DNA from: Xanthobacteraceae bacterium
GTDB taxonomy: Bacteria > Pseudomonadota > Alphaproteobacteria > Rhizobiales > Xanthobacteraceae
Reading direction: 5' to 3'
NCBI GenBank assembly: GCA_030038995.1
Contig: JASHQS010000226.1
Span: 1-37,230 of the forward strand
DNA: 37,230 nucleotides
Position 1 is the stretch's first letter. Each line of letters starts with the position of its first letter. Of the stretch, positions 9,036 to 17,956 are shown piece after piece. The notes below the pieces were generated by a model. It had not been told where the DNA came from. It saw only the letters and a list, made by a program, of their open reading frames with translations, and ran no database searches. The position numbers and the translations under genes are program-made.

Positions 9036-9670
9036 GTTCGAGCTCCCGGACAGAAGGAACCCAAAACAAGATCACCGCTGAAAAAAAGCCGCGTCTTGAA
9101 AGATGCGCCCAAAATATAAAGAAAGGGCGCTGCAAAAGAGCGGCCGGGCAGATTATGTCGCTTTGTTTGTCGCTCCTCTGGCAGCGGTCAATTTGTAAGC
9201 GTGATACGATTGCCAGGAGACAATCGGAAAATTGTTGGACTTCTAAGCGTGCCTGCTATACCGCTGGACCATACGGCGAGGCGCAGCAGGGGCATTTATT
9301 GGTCTCCTTTGCGCAGCTGCGCGCGAACTCCGAAATGAGGTGAGACGCTGGCACGCGGAAGTTAGTGCATCGACTTTGGGGAGCGATTCCTAAAGCTGTA
9401 GAATTGTCTGTGCTAACGACCCCGTAATCGCAGCTAGAGAATCCTCCCAAAAAAATGACCCCAATTTTTGCCCCCAAAATTAGTGCGAGCATTCATGCGG
9501 AAGCGAGTGTAGGTTGTAAGTGATGCCCGTTTAGCGCGTTTCGGCAAACCGCGGCGGGCGCGGGCTGGCTAAACGCCTTACGGCGGTAGTACCCATGAAG
9601 GTGTTCCCTTCTGGGTAGCTCTGAGGCTATCTTTCCCCCTGGGCCCAACACTTGGGATGAGGGGAGAGGC
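9036..9670. other. Gene-poor stretch upstream of the two-gene cassette
   Basis: 635 bases with noticeably more A and T than the core genes, including A runs near 9080-9120 and 9449-9455. Open frames here are short, have no recognisable domain and no good ribosome binding site. The region must hold the promoter of the cassette at 9671, but I see no element I would name. No integrase, tRNA or attachment repeat is visible. Confidence 0.5.
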
Positions 9671-11053
9671 GTGCCTGATAAGATAGCGGTCGAATGGCAA
9701 ACCTGGCCTGACTTGCTGGGAGTGTTGCGCAATTTGCCAGGACCCATAGGTCCGAGTGGTGACTTTGTGCAACGCGCAGATGCCTACTGGCGTAGCTGTC
9801 CGAAGCAGAAGCGGGAGAAGCTGCTTGTTGCTCGGCTTGACTACCCGTTCAGCTCACCTCTGATTGTCGGGGGACAGCCCTTGGGTCCCGACCGAAAACC
9901 ACTACCTCAGGAGCTGCTCGTTTCGCCGAGTCTGCCCTGTGGCATCATCATCGGGGGCTACTGCGAAGTCGATGAAGCGGTCCTCGCATCGAAGACGCCG
10001 CTATACACCCCACAAGCCTTACTTGGGCCGGGTGAATGGATAGGCCTCTTCGAACTGCTCGACCAAATTGTTCCTGCACAGGGACCGAAATATCCAGATT
10101 GGACGATTTCTTCCGGTGCAAGAACGATCCATTGCTTGCAGAATGCGGCAAAGAAAACTGCATATAACAAAATACGAACTCATCATTCGCGCTTACACCA
10201 CGCCTCACTCCACGGATGGGACGAGGAAGAGTTCAAAAATTATGACATCCACGATTTGTTGGAGATCGTAAAGCCAGTTTGGAACCAAACACAAGGGTGG
10301 AAAGCTTCTGTTATGTATTTTTCGCCAGAATGGTTTGTTGATCTCGCTAAATTGGAAACTCGGCAAACGAGGCGATCAGCGGCGCTCGCATTCCTTCGAC
10401 TACTTCTCGAAGCGGGATGGCGTGCAGAGGCGCGGGTACGTGAGAGTGGGTCAGAGCTTTACGACGCGCTGGTCGCATTTGGCGGTCAGCACAGCGTTAA
10501 GCACTACGAGGCCGCATATCAACTGCTAGAGAAGTGCAGACAAATAATCGAAGGTCGTCGTCCGTGCTTCATCCCTGTTAGCCAAACAGATGCGTTTGGA
10601 CCTTGGGATGCCATCATAGAGGGCATTGTCAAACCTTCCATGACCAAACCTGATCAGGTTGCATCAGCTGTCATGGTTCCGAGATATTTAAGGCCAGGCG
10701 AAGTAGGCTTCTTGCCTTTAGCGCATATTATTCCGGGTCTTTTCGACGAAGATGCAGCTGGACGAATGCAAGAAGTTATCAACGTTATACAGACCGCCAG
10801 GACGACTGCGCCTAGCAGGAAATATCGTGCGGCGAACCTAAAGGTCGAGGATTTATTTCCGCATATTACCATACGGATCAAAACAGGAGGAAATTCTGTC
10901 GAAAAGGCGTTCCGCGTACCGTTAGAGGCTCAACGCGATCTGATCGAAATACCGATTGAGAAGTTCTATCGAGACCGTTTCGCCAAACAACCACCAACAA
11001 GCAGCGAATTTTTCCGCGTCGCGATCAGAATCGAACGCCCACCTATAAACTAA
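9671..11053 (+). CDS. Protein of unknown function, first gene of an accessory two-gene cassette
   Basis: 460 residues, not recognised. It starts at GTG after GGGGAGAGG. No signal peptide or membrane segment is seen and the protein looks soluble. Visible features are a Pro/Gly-rich N-terminal part (LPGPIGPSGDF), LVSPSLPCGIIIGGYCEVDEA, a helical middle (LAFLRLLLEAGWRAEARVRE) and a C-terminal part with VMVPRYLRPGEVGFLPLAHI. Base composition and codon use are AT-richer than in flanking genes, suggesting horizontal acquisition. The next gene starts 11 bases after its stop, so the two are almost certainly co-transcribed and should act together. I assign no function. Confidence 0.8.
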   Translation: MPDKIAVEWQTWPDLLGVLRNLPGPIGPSGDFVQRADAYWRSCPKQKREKLLVARLDYPFSSPLIVGGQPLGPDRKPLPQELLVSPSLPCGIIIGGYCEVDEAVLASKTPLYTPQALLGPGEWIGLFELLDQIVPAQGPKYPDWTISSGARTIHCLQNAAKKTAYNKIRTHHSRLHHASLHGWDEEEFKNYDIHDLLEIVKPVWNQTQGWKASVMYFSPEWFVDLAKLETRQTRRSAALAFLRLLLEAGWRAEARVRESGSELYDALVAFGGQHSVKHYEAAYQLLEKCRQIIEGRRPCFIPVSQTDAFGPWDAIIEGIVKPSMTKPDQVASAVMVPRYLRPGEVGFLPLAHIIPGLFDEDAAGRMQEVINVIQTARTTAPSRKYRAANLKVEDLFPHITIRIKTGGNSVEKAFRVPLEAQRDLIEIPIEKFYRDRFAKQPPTSSEFFRVAIRIERPPIN

Positions 11054-11064
11054 GGGTAAGCGTC

Positions 11065-12381
11065 ATGGCGCTTGAACACCTCTTGAATCAAATCGATTTC
11101 AGTCTATTGAAGGCAGATGGATACCGAAAAACGGTCGGTACAAGCCGTTGTATTATTGTGGCTCACATACACGTTGTCGACTCCACAGTAGCCATGTTCA
11201 ACCGGTTGGGCGAGCTGGGTTTCAATTTTGATCGGATAATAGTTGCGCCAAAGCCATATTCGACCATTTCTTCGGCGGAGAAAAGTCTGACGAACATGGG
11301 CGTCCGAATCATAGACCGCCCATTACCCTCCTCTTTCACGGCTGATTGGTATGATGGCTATCAGGACCGCTTGTTAAGAGAGACATGTGTCGTTGCCAGA
11401 GAGATTGCTACTCGTGCCCATTCGATCGAGAGGATAGTTCTGGTCGACGATGGAGGTCTTTTAACTGGGGAGTGGTGGCATTCTAGGTATTCTCGTTTGC
11501 GACCCTGCGTGTCAGTTCAGCAAACTGCATCTGGCCTATATCAAAAGAGATTGAGGAGCAAAGTTCATAAGATAGATGTTGGTCGGTGCATTGCGAAAAA
11601 ATTCTTTGAATCCAAGATAATAGCCGATGGTGTTGTGCAAAGAGCGAAGTTGGAGTCAGCCGTAAAAAGAGCTGGCGCGATTGGAATTATCGGTATGGGT
11701 GCAATTGGATCGCGATTAGCGGCGGCGCTTGAAGAAGAATTTGGCAAAGAAAAGGAGATATGGGTTTATGATGTCGATCGAAAAAGGACACACGGTTATC
11801 CGAATGAATCCGACAATTGGCGAGAGTGTTTCCAAGCCGGGGAAGTTATATTTGGTTGCACGGGGAAAGACTTTGCATATTTAGACCCAATTCCACGCGG
11901 TTTACCCAAGACCATGATTAGTCTTTCTTCGCGCGACGTTGAATTTAAGTCTTTCATCGGAAGTTGTAGTCTGAGGCGCACGAAGAGAGTACGAGAACTC
12001 TTCGGCGAAATCGTCTTGGAGGCGATGATGGCCGGGCCGTATACGATTCTAAATGGGGGCTTCCCCATCAATTTCGACCGAAAAAAGGAATGGGAGTCTC
12101 CAGCGGAAATTGCTCTCACGCGTGCCTTGGTGCTTCTCGGAATTCTGCAAGCTCTCTGCGTGCCTGTTACTAGAAAAGACGAAACAATCGAGGATGTTGC
12201 CCAACACGCGCAAAGGCATCTGGTAAGTGAATGGCTTCAAATTCAGAATGTAACGTGTCAAACGTTCGGCGTTGACGAACATGACTTTCAGGACCTCTCT
12301 TGGTGGGACAGAGACAAGAATCTGGGACATCAATACCGTAGAGATAGACGGCATGTTCAGGCGTGGAATATTCCTGTCTGA
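11065..12381 (+). CDS. Divergent S-adenosylhomocysteine-hydrolase-fold NAD-binding protein
   Basis: 438 residues, with both SAHH halves recognisable in order. AHIHVVDSTVAMFNRLGELG resembles the substrate-domain His segment. VLVDDGGLLT resembles the DDGGDLT motif. VQQTASG stands where SAHH has EETTTG. GIIGMGAIGSRLAAAL is a GxGxxG Rossmann loop. VIFGCTGKDF and SLSSRDVEF correspond to the VTTTGC and NIGHFDVE segments. Several catalytic positions look changed (Glu to Gln in VQQT, His lost in SLSSRDVE), so ordinary SAH hydrolysis is doubtful; a redox or ligand-binding role using NAD is possible. The gene is AT-richer than its neighbours and converges on dprA with 53 bases between stops. Confidence 0.75.
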   Translation: MALEHLLNQIDFSLLKADGYRKTVGTSRCIIVAHIHVVDSTVAMFNRLGELGFNFDRIIVAPKPYSTISSAEKSLTNMGVRIIDRPLPSSFTADWYDGYQDRLLRETCVVAREIATRAHSIERIVLVDDGGLLTGEWWHSRYSRLRPCVSVQQTASGLYQKRLRSKVHKIDVGRCIAKKFFESKIIADGVVQRAKLESAVKRAGAIGIIGMGAIGSRLAAALEEEFGKEKEIWVYDVDRKRTHGYPNESDNWRECFQAGEVIFGCTGKDFAYLDPIPRGLPKTMISLSSRDVEFKSFIGSCSLRRTKRVRELFGEIVLEAMMAGPYTILNGGFPINFDRKKEWESPAEIALTRALVLLGILQALCVPVTRKDETIEDVAQHAQRHLVSEWLQIQNVTCQTFGVDEHDFQDLSWWDRDKNLGHQYRRDRRHVQAWNIPV

Positions 12382-12434
12382 GGTGGATTTTGTTGGTCGT
12401 CGCAAACGAGCCACAGGACTTGCACAGCCGGCAC

Positions 12435-13559
12435 TCAAATCAGCGACACCAGACCGCCGCCGTGGCGTTCCAGGCGGCCGGCGATTTCGAGTTCGAGGAG
12501 CACAATGCGCACCACCCGTGGCGAAGTTTTGGACAGCCGGATGAGATCGTCGACCGAAACCGGCGCGGGGGAGAGGAGCCCGAGTATGCGGGCGCGCTCG
12601 TCGGCCGCCGGTTCGCCGTCTTCGGCCCGCGCATCGTCGGACATATCCGGCTCGCGCACCGGCAGATCGGCGCCCATGATCGGCTGCAGCACGGAAATAA
12701 TGTCGGCGGCTTCGGTCACCGGCGTCGCGCCCTGCTTGAGGAGCCCGTTGGTGCCCTCGGCGCGCGGATCGAGCGGCGAGCCGGGCACGGCAAAGACCTC
12801 GCGGCCCTGTTCGAGCGCCAGCCGCGCCGTGATCAGCGAGCCCGAGCGTTTCGCCGCCTCGACGATGACGACGCCGAGCGCGAGCCCGGAAATCAAGCGA
12901 TTGCGCCGCGGAAAATCGCGCGCCCGCGGCTCCCAGCCGAACGGCATCTCGGTAAGGAGCACGCCGGCAGCCAAAATGTCCTCGGCAAGCTCGGCATGCT
13001 CGGGCGGATAGAGCCGGTCGAGCCCGCCCGCAAGCACCGCAACGGTGCCGCTTTTTTCCAGACTGGCGCGATGCGCCGCCGCATCGATGCCGCGGGCGAG
13101 GCCCGAAACGACGGCAAAGCCGGCGTCGCCAAGCCCGCGCGCGATGCGCTCGGTCATTTTGAGGCCCGCCGCCGAAGCATTGCGCGAGCCGACCACTGCG
13201 ACCATCGGCAGCGCGAGCGCCGCACGATTGCCGCGCACCGCGATAAGCGGCGGCGCATCGTCGATCGCCTGCAGCCGGCGCGGATAATCGGCTTCGCCCA
13301 GCGCCACGAACGCCGCCCCGCATTTTTCCGCCGCCGCGATCTCGCGCTCGGCTTCCGCGCGCGAACAAATCTTGGGCGCGGCGGTGCCGCCGCCGCGCCG
13401 CGCCAGCGCCGGCAACGCCTCGAGCGCCGCCCGCGCACCGCCGCAATGATTGAGCAGCGCCCGGAACGTCCGCGGTCCAATATTCTGGCTGCGAATGAGC
13501 CGCAGCCAGTCGATGCGCTGCTCGTCGCTGAGCTGGATGCCGTTGCGGCCTTCGTTCAC
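12435..13559 (-). CDS. dprA: DNA-protecting protein DprA (RecA loader)
   Basis: 374 residues from the GTG at 13559. DprA binds incoming single-stranded DNA and loads RecA during natural transformation. Seen here: an N-terminal SAM-like segment ([20 protein letters not shown]), the Rossmann-like domain with [11 protein letters not shown] and SGLARGID, and a C-terminal winged helix ([21 protein letters not shown]). An upstream start at 13703 is open but would overlap plsY by 59 bases and add a low-complexity Arg-rich leader. The GTG gives the normal family length and has a G-rich sequence just upstream. It follows plsY on the same strand; its usual downstream partner topA is displaced by the 7064-12434 block. 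Confidence 0.93.
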   Translation of the reverse strand: MNEGRNGIQLSDEQRIDWLRLIRSQNIGPRTFRALLNHCGGARAALEALPALARRGGGTAAPKICSRAEAEREIAAAEKCGAAFVALGEADYPRRLQAIDDAPPLIAVRGNRAALALPMVAVVGSRNASAAGLKMTERIARGLGDAGFAVVSGLARGIDAAAHRASLEKSGTVAVLAGGLDRLYPPEHAELAEDILAAGVLLTEMPFGWEPRARDFPRRNRLISGLALGVVIVEAAKRSGSLITARLALEQGREVFAVPGSPLDPRAEGTNGLLKQGATPVTEAADIISVLQPIMGADLPVREPDMSDDARAEDGEPAADERARILGLLSPAPVSVDDLIRLSKTSPRVVRIVLLELEIAGRLERHGGGLVSLI

Positions 13560-13644
13560 TCTACCCCCGCACCCGATTGCTGAGCTTTCTCGCTGTAACC
13601 GTAGCCTACAATCGCACGAGCGGGGTGGAAGATTAGCAAAGGAA

Positions 13645-14250
13645 TTACGCCGCCTGTCCGATCTTGCTCTCGCTGCCACTGGCGAGGCGGGCGATGTTGC
13701 CACGGTGCATGATCCAGAGCAGGACCGTCAGCGGCGCGAGCAGTTCGGCCTGCAGGAGCGCGCCCCACCACCAGAGAAAGAAGGGCGTGAGGACGCTGGC
13801 GATCAGGGCGGCGAGCGAGGAGTAGCGGCTCAGCGCGGCGACGGCGAGCCAAATGGCGCAAAAGAACAAGGCCGCGGGCCAGGCGAGGCCGAGCAGCAGG
13901 CCGATATAGGTGGCGACGCCCTTGCCGCCTTTGAAGCCGAGCCACACGGGAAACAGGTGGCCCAAAAAGGCGCCGAGCGCGGCGCCGAGCGCGGCGTCGC
14001 GGCCTAAGAAATGGCCGGCGATCAGCACCGCGACCGTGCCTTTGAGCATGTCGCCGAGCAACGTCGCGGCGGCGAGCGATTTCCGGCCGGTGCGCAGCAC
14101 GTTGGTGGCGCCGATATTGCCGGAGCCGACGCTGCGCACGTCGGGTGCGCCGAACGAGCGCGTGAGCAGAACGCCGAACGCAATCGAGCCGCACAGGTAG
14201 CCGAAAACGAACGCGGCGAGGCAGGCGGCCCAAAGCGGCAAGCCGGCCAT
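13645..14250 (-). CDS. plsY: Glycerol-3-phosphate acyltransferase PlsY
   Basis: 201 residues, polytopic inner-membrane enzyme that transfers the acyl group of acyl-phosphate to glycerol-3-phosphate, the first step of phospholipid synthesis. It has the family motifs [14 protein letters not shown] and [10 protein letters not shown] and about five to six hydrophobic helices, beginning [21 protein letters not shown]. The start lies three bases after the pyrB stop, implying co-transcription with pyrB. dprA follows after 85 bases. Confidence 0.96.
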   Translation of the reverse strand: MAGLPLWAACLAAFVFGYLCGSIAFGVLLTRSFGAPDVRSVGSGNIGATNVLRTGRKSLAAATLLGDMLKGTVAVLIAGHFLGRDAALGAALGAFLGHLFPVWLGFKGGKGVATYIGLLLGLAWPAALFFCAIWLAVAALSRYSSLAALIASVLTPFFLWWWGALLQAELLAPLTVLLWIMHRGNIARLASGSESKIGQAA

Positions 14251-14253
14251 GGC

Positions 14254-15693
14254 CTAACCGGCGCGCGCCTTCTTGCCGGACTCGCGCGGTGCAAATCCGG
14301 CGCGCTCCGCCGCGGACGCGCACGGATAGATGACGACGTGCTTGAGCCTGTCGTTGGTCGCGCGAAAAAGCGCGCCAAAGCCGAGCGAATAGGTGCGGCG
14401 CGCCAGGTCGCCGACGGCAAAACGATCGGCGAGGTCGTCCTCGACGTCGGTCTCGCAATAGAGGCAGCGCAGCGTGCAGCGGTGCTGCGCGGGCTCCTCG
14501 ACGACATAAAACTTGTTGGCCGCGTATTGCCGCTCCGACGCATCGGCGACGATGCAATTGGCATTGCCGCACTGCAGCCCGGTGCCGATCGGCTGGGCGT
14601 AGATCGCATGCTCCGGCTTGGCAAAACCGCCGGTGAATTGCTGCAGTGATTTGTTCTTGTGCAGGTGCAACAGCAGCGAAATCAGCGCCATGCGCACCGG
14701 CACGCCGTAGGCGGCCTGCTGGAAATAGATGGCGCGGCGGTCCTTGTCGAGCGCCACGTCGAGCTCGTTGACGCGCGGCAACGGATGCATGACGCTCGCT
14801 TGCGAATATTTTTCGTCGCCCATGAATTTGGCGTCGATCTTCGGGTAGGGCCGATCCTTCTCGGCCCAGCGCTCCTTCTGAAAGCGCGTGACATAGACCG
14901 CGTCGATCTTTTTGCGGACGATGTCCTCGTGTTTCTCCGGTTCCGGGATGAGCGCGAGCTGGTGCGGCTGGTCGGCGGTGACGTAGAGCGCATCGATCGA
15001 CCCGCCGCGGCTTTCATCCGATCCCTTGGCAACCATGCGGCTGTGAAATTCTTCGCGCAGGCGGCGGTCGACATGCGGCGGCAGCTCCATGCCGGGCGCC
15101 GGCAACGGATCGATGGTGGCGCCGAAGCGCGCCAGCGCATAGACGAAGGAATGAATGGTGCGGCTGCCTTTGAGGTCGCCCGAGATCGCGATCTTCATGT
15201 TGCGCAGGCTCTTGTTCTTGGAGCGCAGCGTGAAGAGATCGCACAGGGTCTGGGTCGGATGCTCGTGGCTGCCGTCGCCGCCGTTGATCACCGGAACTTG
15301 CGCATATTCGGCGGCCAGCCGCGCCGCGCCGTCGCGCGGGTGGCGGATGACGACGACGTCGCAGTAGTTCGAGATGACGCGGATGGTGTCGGCGAGGCTC
15401 TCGCCCTTGGCGGCGGAACTCAGCGCCGGATCGGCGCTGGTGATGTTGGCGCCGCCGAGCCGCAGCATGGCGCTTTCGAACGACAGCCGCGTGCGGGTGG
15501 ACGGTTCGTAGAACAGGCTCGCCAGAATGCATTTGGCGGCGAGATCGGTGCTGCGCCCGATGCGGTAGGGCACGCTCGGATCGGCAAGCTCCTGCAAAAA
15601 CCCTTGCGCGACCTCGAAGATCGTCTCGATCTCCTTGTTGCTGAGGTCGTTGATCGAAGTGATATGGCGGGTCGGCGGCAGAGCCTTGGTCAT
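14254..15693 (-). CDS. pyrB: Aspartate carbamoyltransferase catalytic chain with C-terminal PyrI-like zinc module
   Basis: 479 residues from the ATG at 15693, far longer than the usual 300-320. The catalytic part is complete. Carbamoyl-phosphate binding: FYEPSTRTRLSFE. Further motifs: KGESLADTIRV, GDGSHEHPTQTLCDLFTL, AISGDLKGSRTIHS, MHPLPRVNELD and YFQQAAYGVPVRMAL, the last like the enterobacterial type. An extra C-terminal part has Cys375, Cys380, Cys410 and Cys413 in CX4C-X29-CX2C order, with flanking residues (CGNANCIV, LRCLYCE) very like the zinc domain of E. coli PyrI (CPNSNCIS, LKCKYCE). The nucleotide-binding allosteric domain of PyrI is absent. It makes carbamoyl-aspartate for pyrimidines and heads pyrB-plsY-dprA. 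A start 58 codons earlier (15867) would overlap the divergent gene and is unlikely. Confidence 0.93.
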   Translation of the reverse strand: MTKALPPTRHITSINDLSNKEIETIFEVAQGFLQELADPSVPYRIGRSTDLAAKCILASLFYEPSTRTRLSFESAMLRLGGANITSADPALSSAAKGESLADTIRVISNYCDVVVIRHPRDGAARLAAEYAQVPVINGGDGSHEHPTQTLCDLFTLRSKNKSLRNMKIAISGDLKGSRTIHSFVYALARFGATIDPLPAPGMELPPHVDRRLREEFHSRMVAKGSDESRGGSIDALYVTADQPHQLALIPEPEKHEDIVRKKIDAVYVTRFQKERWAEKDRPYPKIDAKFMGDEKYSQASVMHPLPRVNELDVALDKDRRAIYFQQAAYGVPVRMALISLLLHLHKNKSLQQFTGGFAKPEHAIYAQPIGTGLQCGNANCIVADASERQYAANKFYVVEEPAQHRCTLRCLYCETDVEDDLADRFAVGDLARRTYSLGFGALFRATNDRLKHVVIYPCASAAERAGFAPRESGKKARAG

Positions 15694-15826
15694 TAAAGCG
15701 CTGCTATAGGCCCAATCGGCGCGTGCGGGCAAGCCTGCCGGGGCGGCGCGGCGCATTGATGCACCGAAAAACAGCGCGGAACCGGACGGCGTGCTACGAT
15801 TGCGCCGCCGCAGAGGTTTTATCGCC
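15694..15826. promoter_or_regulatory. Divergent promoter region between pyrB and the AidB-like gene
   Basis: 133 bases separate the two oppositely oriented starts, so promoters for both should lie here. No operator or promoter boxes can be named from sequence alone. Confidence 0.35.
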
Positions 15827-17458
15827 ATGGCCGCCCGCTCGCGTTTCGACACCCATGAGGTTTTCAATCAGTCGCCGGCTTTCGAGAACGTCGATCTGTT
15901 CGCGAGCGATCTGCCGCTCGTCGAGGCGGTGAGGGCGAACGGCGGTGGCGGCGAAATGGCGGCTTTGTCGGCATTCGGCCGCCATTGGGGCGGCGCGGAA
16001 ATGCTCGCGCTCGGCCGCCAGGCCAACGAAAACCCACCGCGGCTGCATGCCTTCGATGCCAAGGGGTTTCGCCGCGACACGGTGGAATTCCATCCGGCCT
16101 ATCACCGCCTGATGGGCGAGAGCATCGCCGCCGGCCTGCACGCCTCGACCTGGAGCGAAAGCGGCCGGCACGCGCCGGCGCCTTGCGAAGTTTTGCGCGC
16201 GGCGCGCTTTTATATGGAGGCCCAGGTCGAGGCCGGACATCTGTGTCCGATCACCATGACGCGCGCGGCGCTGGCGGCGCTCGCCGCCGAGCCGGCGCTC
16301 CTCGCCAAGATCGCGCCCAAGGTGCTCAGCCGCCTCTATGACCCGGCATTCCGGCCGTGGGGCCAAAAATCCGGCATGACGCTCGGCATGGGCATGACGG
16401 AAAAACAGGGCGGCACCGACGTGCGGGCCAACACCACGACCGCGACGCCCGACGGCGACTCGTACTCCCTCGTCGGCCACAAATGGTTTCTGTCGGCGCC
16501 GATGAGCGATGCGTTCCTGGTGCTGGCGCAGGCGCCGGCCGGGCTCACCTGTTTTCTGCTGCCGCGTTTTCTGGCCGACGGCTCGGTCAACGCGCTGCGC
16601 CTGCAGCGGCTGAAGGAAAAGCTCGGCAACCGCTCCAATGCCTCGAGCGAGGTCGAGTTCGCCGACGCCTTCGCCTGGCGGGTCGGCGCGGAGGGCGCCG
16701 GCATCCGTACTATTTTGGAGATGGTGCAGCTCACCCGGCTCGATTGCGCCGTCGCCTCGGCGGGCTTGATGCGCATGGCGCTGGCGCAAGCCGTGCACCA
16801 TTGCCAGCACCGCAGCGCGTTCGGCAAGCGGCTTATCGACCAGCCGATGATGCGCGCGGTGCTCGCCGACCTGGCGCTCGAGCTCGAAGGCGCGGTGGCG
16901 CTGGTGATGCGGCTTTGCCGCGCGTTCGATCGCGCTGCCGACGATGCGCGCGAGGCGGCCTATGCGCGGCTCGTCACGCCAGCCGCTAAATATTGGATAT
17001 GCAAAACGGCGCCGGCATTCATCTACGAAGCCATGGAGTGCCTCGGCGGCAACGGCTACGTCGAGGAAAGCATGCTGCCGCGGCTCTATCGCGAGGCGCC
17101 GGTCAACGCCATCTGGGAAGGCTCCGGCAACGTCATGTGCCTCGACGTGCTGCGCGCGCTCAAGGGCGAGGAAGAAGCCGAGCTTGCCGCTGCGCTGGCG
17201 CGCGAGGCTTCGCTGCCCGGAGTCGACAACGGGGCAATAAAGGCCGCCTCGAAGAATGAGGCGGCCGCGCGCGCCATGGCCGGCCGGCTGGCAGCGGCGG
17301 CGAGCGCGGTCGCGCTCAAGGGCGGCGCGCCTGCCGCCGTGGCCGATGCCTTCGCGCGCTCTCGCCTATCGCAGCCCCACAGCCTGCTCTATGGTGCGAG
17401 CGGCATCGACGCGGCGACCGCCGCGATGCTCTTGAAACGCGCGTTGCCGGAGGTTTGA
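15827..17458 (+). CDS. AidB-like acyl-CoA dehydrogenase
   Basis: 543 residues from the ATG at 15827, with GAGG upstream; a start 12 codons earlier adds only an Arg-rich leader. It matches the AidB subgroup of FAD-dependent acyl-CoA dehydrogenases. The N-terminus THEVFNQSPAFENVDLFASD resembles AidB. The FAD/substrate segment TEKQGGTDVRANTT and the C-terminal YEAMECLGGNGYVEESMLPR and NAIWEGSGNVMCLDVLRAL are characteristic. E. coli AidB is alkylation-induced and binds DNA; whether this homologue does so, or acts as an isovaleryl-CoA-type dehydrogenase, cannot be told here. A PaaI-type thioesterase follows 58 bases later, which would fit an acyl-CoA pathway. Confidence 0.9.
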   Translation: MAARSRFDTHEVFNQSPAFENVDLFASDLPLVEAVRANGGGGEMAALSAFGRHWGGAEMLALGRQANENPPRLHAFDAKGFRRDTVEFHPAYHRLMGESIAAGLHASTWSESGRHAPAPCEVLRAARFYMEAQVEAGHLCPITMTRAALAALAAEPALLAKIAPKVLSRLYDPAFRPWGQKSGMTLGMGMTEKQGGTDVRANTTTATPDGDSYSLVGHKWFLSAPMSDAFLVLAQAPAGLTCFLLPRFLADGSVNALRLQRLKEKLGNRSNASSEVEFADAFAWRVGAEGAGIRTILEMVQLTRLDCAVASAGLMRMALAQAVHHCQHRSAFGKRLIDQPMMRAVLADLALELEGAVALVMRLCRAFDRAADDAREAAYARLVTPAAKYWICKTAPAFIYEAMECLGGNGYVEESMLPRLYREAPVNAIWEGSGNVMCLDVLRALKGEEEAELAAALAREASLPGVDNGAIKAASKNEAAARAMAGRLAAAASAVALKGGAPAAVADAFARSRLSQPHSLLYGASGIDAATAAMLLKRALPEV

Positions 17459-17516
17459 TGGACCGGCCTGAAGGCGTCGCCTTTGAGCGTTCGAGGCAAC
17501 GTCAGGGAGGGGCGCG

Positions 17517-17927
17517 GTGGACGATCTGCAGGAGTTTGCGCACCGGATTTTCAAGGCGCAGCCGTTCAGCCGGTTCATGGGCGCCGAACTGACGAGCGCG
17601 GGTCCGCAAAGCGCCGAAATAAGCCTCGCGATCGTCGATCATCACAAGCAGCAGCACGGCTACGCCCACGGCGGCGTCATCAGCTATCTCGCCGACAATG
17701 CGCTGACCTTTGCCGGCGGCCTGGCGCTCGGCGGCAATGCGCTGACCTCGGAGTTCAAGATCAATTATCTGCAACCCGCGGTCGGGTTGCGGCTGGTCGC
17801 CCGCGCCCGCGCCAGAGGCGTCGGCCGGCGGCAGGCGGTCTGCCAGTGCGACGTCTATGCAATCGCGGACGACAAAGAGACCCTGTGCGCGATCGCGCAA
17901 GGCACCGTGGTCTCGGCCGCGCAGTGA
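17517..17927 (+). CDS. PaaI-family hot-dog thioesterase
   Basis: 136 residues from a GTG preceded by a strong GGGAGGGG. The hot-dog core carries the PaaI/YdiI signature QHGYAHGGVISYLADNA, with the conserved HGG turn and the Asp of the central helix. Substrates of this family are acyl- or aryl-CoA esters; the exact one is unknown. It probably forms an operon with the preceding acyl-CoA dehydrogenase. Confidence 0.9.
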   Translation: MDDLQEFAHRIFKAQPFSRFMGAELTSAGPQSAEISLAIVDHHKQQHGYAHGGVISYLADNALTFAGGLALGGNALTSEFKINYLQPAVGLRLVARARARGVGRRQAVCQCDVYAIADDKETLCAIAQGTVVSAAQ

Positions 17928-17956
17928 CGCCCAGCGCCGACGCCGTCGAGCCTCAC

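Noticed and set aside
9155-9492. Short open frames on both strands (62 and 78 codons)
   Set aside because: No domain, no good ribosome binding site and they overlap each other; not supported as genes.
7064-12434. Classical genomic island or integrative element
   Set aside because: No integrase, transposase, tRNA target or attachment repeats are seen; only composition and context suggest acquisition.
13560-13703. N-terminal extension of dprA
   Set aside because: It would overlap plsY by 59 bases, adds an Arg/Ser-rich leader not seen in the family, and the GTG at 13559 gives the normal length.
15694-15867. 58-codon upstream extension of pyrB
   Set aside because: It would run across the divergent AidB-like gene start and encodes an Arg-rich leader; the ATG at 15693 begins the normal family sequence.
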